DNA of 64,000 bases from Pleurocapsa sp. CCALA 161 (GTDB lineage Bacteria > Cyanobacteriota > Cyanobacteriia > Cyanobacteriales > Xenococcaceae). The DNA lies in contig NZ_PVWF01000002.1 in the NCBI RefSeq assembly GCF_003003995.1, forward strand, positions 1 to 64,000, written 5' to 3'. The notes beneath the pieces are model-generated. The model was not told the DNA's origin. It was given only the letters and a program-made list of their open reading frames with translations, and did not search any database. Made by a program: the position numbers and the translations under genes. This document shows, piece by piece, positions 62,281 to 64,000 of this stretch (position 1 is its first letter; every line of letters begins with the position of its first letter).

Positions 62281-63492
62281 ATGGTTTTTACGGTTAAATC
62301 AGCCAAATCAATTGATTATAGTCAAATTCGCCCTGAAATAAACAAGTTGCAGTCCAACTTAGTTGAGTGGCGACGCAAGCTACACCAAAAGCCAGAGTTA
62401 GGTTTTGAAGAACAAATAACCTCCGAGTTTATTCAGCAACAGCTTCAAATCTGGAATATTCCTCATCAAGGGGGAATTGCCAAAACAGGTGTTGTGGCAG
62501 TGATTGAAAGCGATCGCCCAGGCAAAGTATTGGGCATTCGTGCGGATATGGATGCCTTGCCCATTCAAGAAGCTAACGAGGTAGCTTATAAATCTCAACA
62601 TGAAGGTAAAATGCACGCCTGCGGTCATGATGGTCATACAGCGATCGCTTTAGGAACAGCTTATTATCTCCAGCAGCATCGCGATCGCTGGCAAGGAACG
62701 GTGAAAATTATCTTTCAACCTGCGGAAGAAGGACCTGGAGGCGCAAAACCGATGATTGAGGCGGGAGTGTTACGCAACCCAGACGTTGATGCAATTATTG
62801 GTCTACATCTTTGGAATAATTTGCCTTTAGGGACAGTAGGAGTTCGTCCTGGGGCATTAATGGCTGCGGTGGAATGTTTTCGCGCTTCTATTTTGGGACA
62901 AGGTGGTCATGGGGCGATGCCAGATCAAACCGTAGACTCGATTGTAGTTGCCAGTCAGATTGTTAATGCGCTGCAAACTATTGTGTCTCGTAACGTTAAA
63001 CCATTGGATGCTGCGGTGGTCACAGTGGGGGAATTTCAGGCAGGGACAGCTTTAAATGTGATTGCGGATACAGCCAAGATCGGCGGGACAATTCGCTATT
63101 TTAATCCTGAACTAGAAAGCTTGATTAGAGAGCGCCTAGAGGCTATTATTGCTGGAGTTTGTCAGATGCATGGTGCAGCATATCAACTCGATCACTGGCA
63201 ACTATATCCTCCCACAATTAACGATCGCGCGATCGCTGAATTAGTTTCTTCTGTAGCTATGGAAGTAGTCGAAACTCCCGTAGGAGTAGTTCCAGAGTGC
63301 CAGACTATGGGGGGAGAAGATATGTCTTTCTTTTTGAATGAAGTACCAGGATGTTATTTCTTTCTAGGTTCGGCTAATCCTGAGAAGAAGCTAGCTTATC
63401 CCCATCATCACCCTCGCTTCGATTTTGATGAAACTGCCTTGGGGATGGGAGTAGAAATGTTTGTCCGCTGTGTGGAAAAGTTTCTGGTCTGA
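62281..63492 (+). CDS. M20-family N-acyl-amino-acid amidohydrolase
   Basis: The 403-residue protein has WRRKLHQKPELGFEE, metal-binding HACGHDGHT, the EE pair in IIFQPAEEGPGGA, GLHLWNNLPLGTVGVRPG and the late MGGEDMSFF and HHPRFDFDE motifs. This is the M20D hippurate/IAA-amino-acid hydrolase type with a dimerisation insert in the middle. It cleaves N-acyl or N-aminoacyl bonds in the cytoplasm; the natural substrate is unknown. There is no signal peptide. Confidence 0.93.
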   Translation: MVFTVKSAKSIDYSQIRPEINKLQSNLVEWRRKLHQKPELGFEEQITSEFIQQQLQIWNIPHQGGIAKTGVVAVIESDRPGKVLGIRADMDALPIQEANEVAYKSQHEGKMHACGHDGHTAIALGTAYYLQQHRDRWQGTVKIIFQPAEEGPGGAKPMIEAGVLRNPDVDAIIGLHLWNNLPLGTVGVRPGALMAAVECFRASILGQGGHGAMPDQTVDSIVVASQIVNALQTIVSRNVKPLDAAVVTVGEFQAGTALNVIADTAKIGGTIRYFNPELESLIRERLEAIIAGVCQMHGAAYQLDHWQLYPPTINDRAIAELVSSVAMEVVETPVGVVPECQTMGGEDMSFFLNEVPGCYFFLGSANPEKKLAYPHHHPRFDFDETALGMGVEMFVRCVEKFLV

Positions 63493-63587
63493 TTTATGAT
63501 ACTAATGGTTTTTAGCTATAAACTATAAGCTTTTAAAACATTTTACCCTTGTCCTAAAGGACAAAGGCTTGAGCTGCATGTAGCTTC

Positions 63588-63612
63588 GAGACCGTAGGGA
63601 ATCCTTTAGGGC
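63588..63612. repeat. Dispersed repeat unit (CCTTTAGGG family)
   Basis: GAGACCGTAGGGAATCCTTT plus AGGGC differs by one base from 3602-3626 inside MITE copy A. A related hairpin TGTCC-TAAA-GGACA lies just upstream at about 63550-63563. The repeats fill the spacer after the M20 gene. Confidence 0.65.
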
Positions 63613-63640
63613 AAATGGTATACCTTAAATCAGCAACGCC

Positions 63641-64000
63641 TTAATTTCTAGTCAGCCATTTTTGAGCATTTAGGCGCTGAATCGTATACATTACCAACAG
63701 CTCTAAATTAACTCTCTTTTCGTCAATCATAAAAGATTCAATCGTACTAGGAGCATGACCATAAGTAGAACTAGAAAATGCTTTTTGTCCTGAAATGTCT
63801 TCATCAGGAAAGTAAATATTAAATTGGCGATCGCCGTTTTGCCACTTACCCACTACCTGCCAACAGGGTTGGTTAGAACTTGCTCCTTTGATGGGAACTT
63901 CTTGCTGAACAAAAGTTAAATTTACATGATCAATTCCTGCTTTTGCCATTGCTTCTTTGAGACTAGGCAGATAATGCTCTTGAATAAATTCGTGGAAAGG
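63641..64000 (-). CDS. DUF2996 family protein (partial at right edge)
   Basis: An internal ATG at 63949 would give 102 residues, but the frame stays open to the window edge and the extra codons read PFHEFIQEHYLPSLKEA, which is conserved in the family. The gene therefore starts outside the window. Visible features are DHVNLTFVQQEVPIKG, CWQVVGKWQNGDRQFNIYFP and the C-terminal MYTIQRLNAQKWL. DUF2996 proteins are cyanobacterial and plastid-related with no firm function. Confidence 0.85.
   Translation of the reverse strand, partial: PFHEFIQEHYLPSLKEAMAKAGIDHVNLTFVQQEVPIKGASSNQPCWQVVGKWQNGDRQFNIYFPDEDISGQKAFSSSTYGHAPSTIESFMIDEKRVNLELLVMYTIQRLNAQKWLTRN

Overview
The window looks like chromosomal DNA from a unicellular or baeocyte-forming cyanobacterium. 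It carries psbA (photosystem II D1), a high-light-inducible protein, a CpcS/CpeS-type phycobiliprotein lyase, the CruF/CruG carotenoid pair, Ni superoxide dismutase, Ycf46, an FdC2-like ferredoxin, DUF1825, DUF2996 and DUF1400 proteins, and a very high density of the HIP1 octamer GCGATCGC. The moderate-to-low GC content and this gene set would fit the Pleurocapsales/Chroococcales, but the genus is inference only.

Layout. 1-470: the right-hand end of an integrated element, consisting of an integrase N-terminus that runs off the left edge and a tRNA 3' fragment acting as the att scar. 0.5-10 kb: exported hypothetical proteins, a phycobilin lyase, two convergent DUF1400 proteins separated by a MITE-like repeat, a polyphosphate-glucokinase-like ROK kinase, a small Hli protein missed by long-ORF searches, a CHASE3 sensor kinase, CorA and a 2OG oxygenase. 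10-20 kb: a heptanucleotide repeat array, rsmB plus a TerB-like gene, a second copy of the MITE, cruF-cruG, gatA, an ABC ATPase without its permease, a hydrolase and an acetyltransferase. 20-30 kb: DUF1825, a class A PBP, a gene-free stretch with a strong leftward terminator, an orphan ParA, then a same-strand run ycf46 / SH3 protein / TrxR-like flavoprotein / NfeD / SPFH, followed by moaA and rpsD. 30-42 kb: ftsH, sodN, a branched-chain-amino-acid-type binding lipoprotein, two tRNA-Ser genes, an FdC2-like ferredoxin, and a leftward HD-phosphohydrolase / GTPase / Rieske-oxygenase group. 42-52 kb: YbjQ, a WecB-type glycosyltransferase, TsaC/Sua5, larC, remA-gmk, rqcH, a fatty-acid-hydroxylase-like protein, mtnA, hicAB and an amidase. 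52-64 kb: an FAD oxidoreductase, a GT4 enzyme, a frameshifted TIGR00266 gene, an M48 protease, psbA, the aroC-trmH-rluE run, an M20 amidohydrolase and a DUF2996 gene that runs off the right edge.

Most of the window is ordinary core genome. No defence island, prophage body, CRISPR array or large biosynthetic cluster is visible. The points most worth following up are the att scar and integrase at the left edge, the TrxR-like flavoprotein that has lost its NADPH motif inside a membrane-quality-control neighbourhood, a HicA toxin without its catalytic histidine, a terminator with no gene in front of it (candidate small RNA), a MITE pair in which one copy carries a nested insertion, and a TIGR00266 gene broken at a run of eight Gs.
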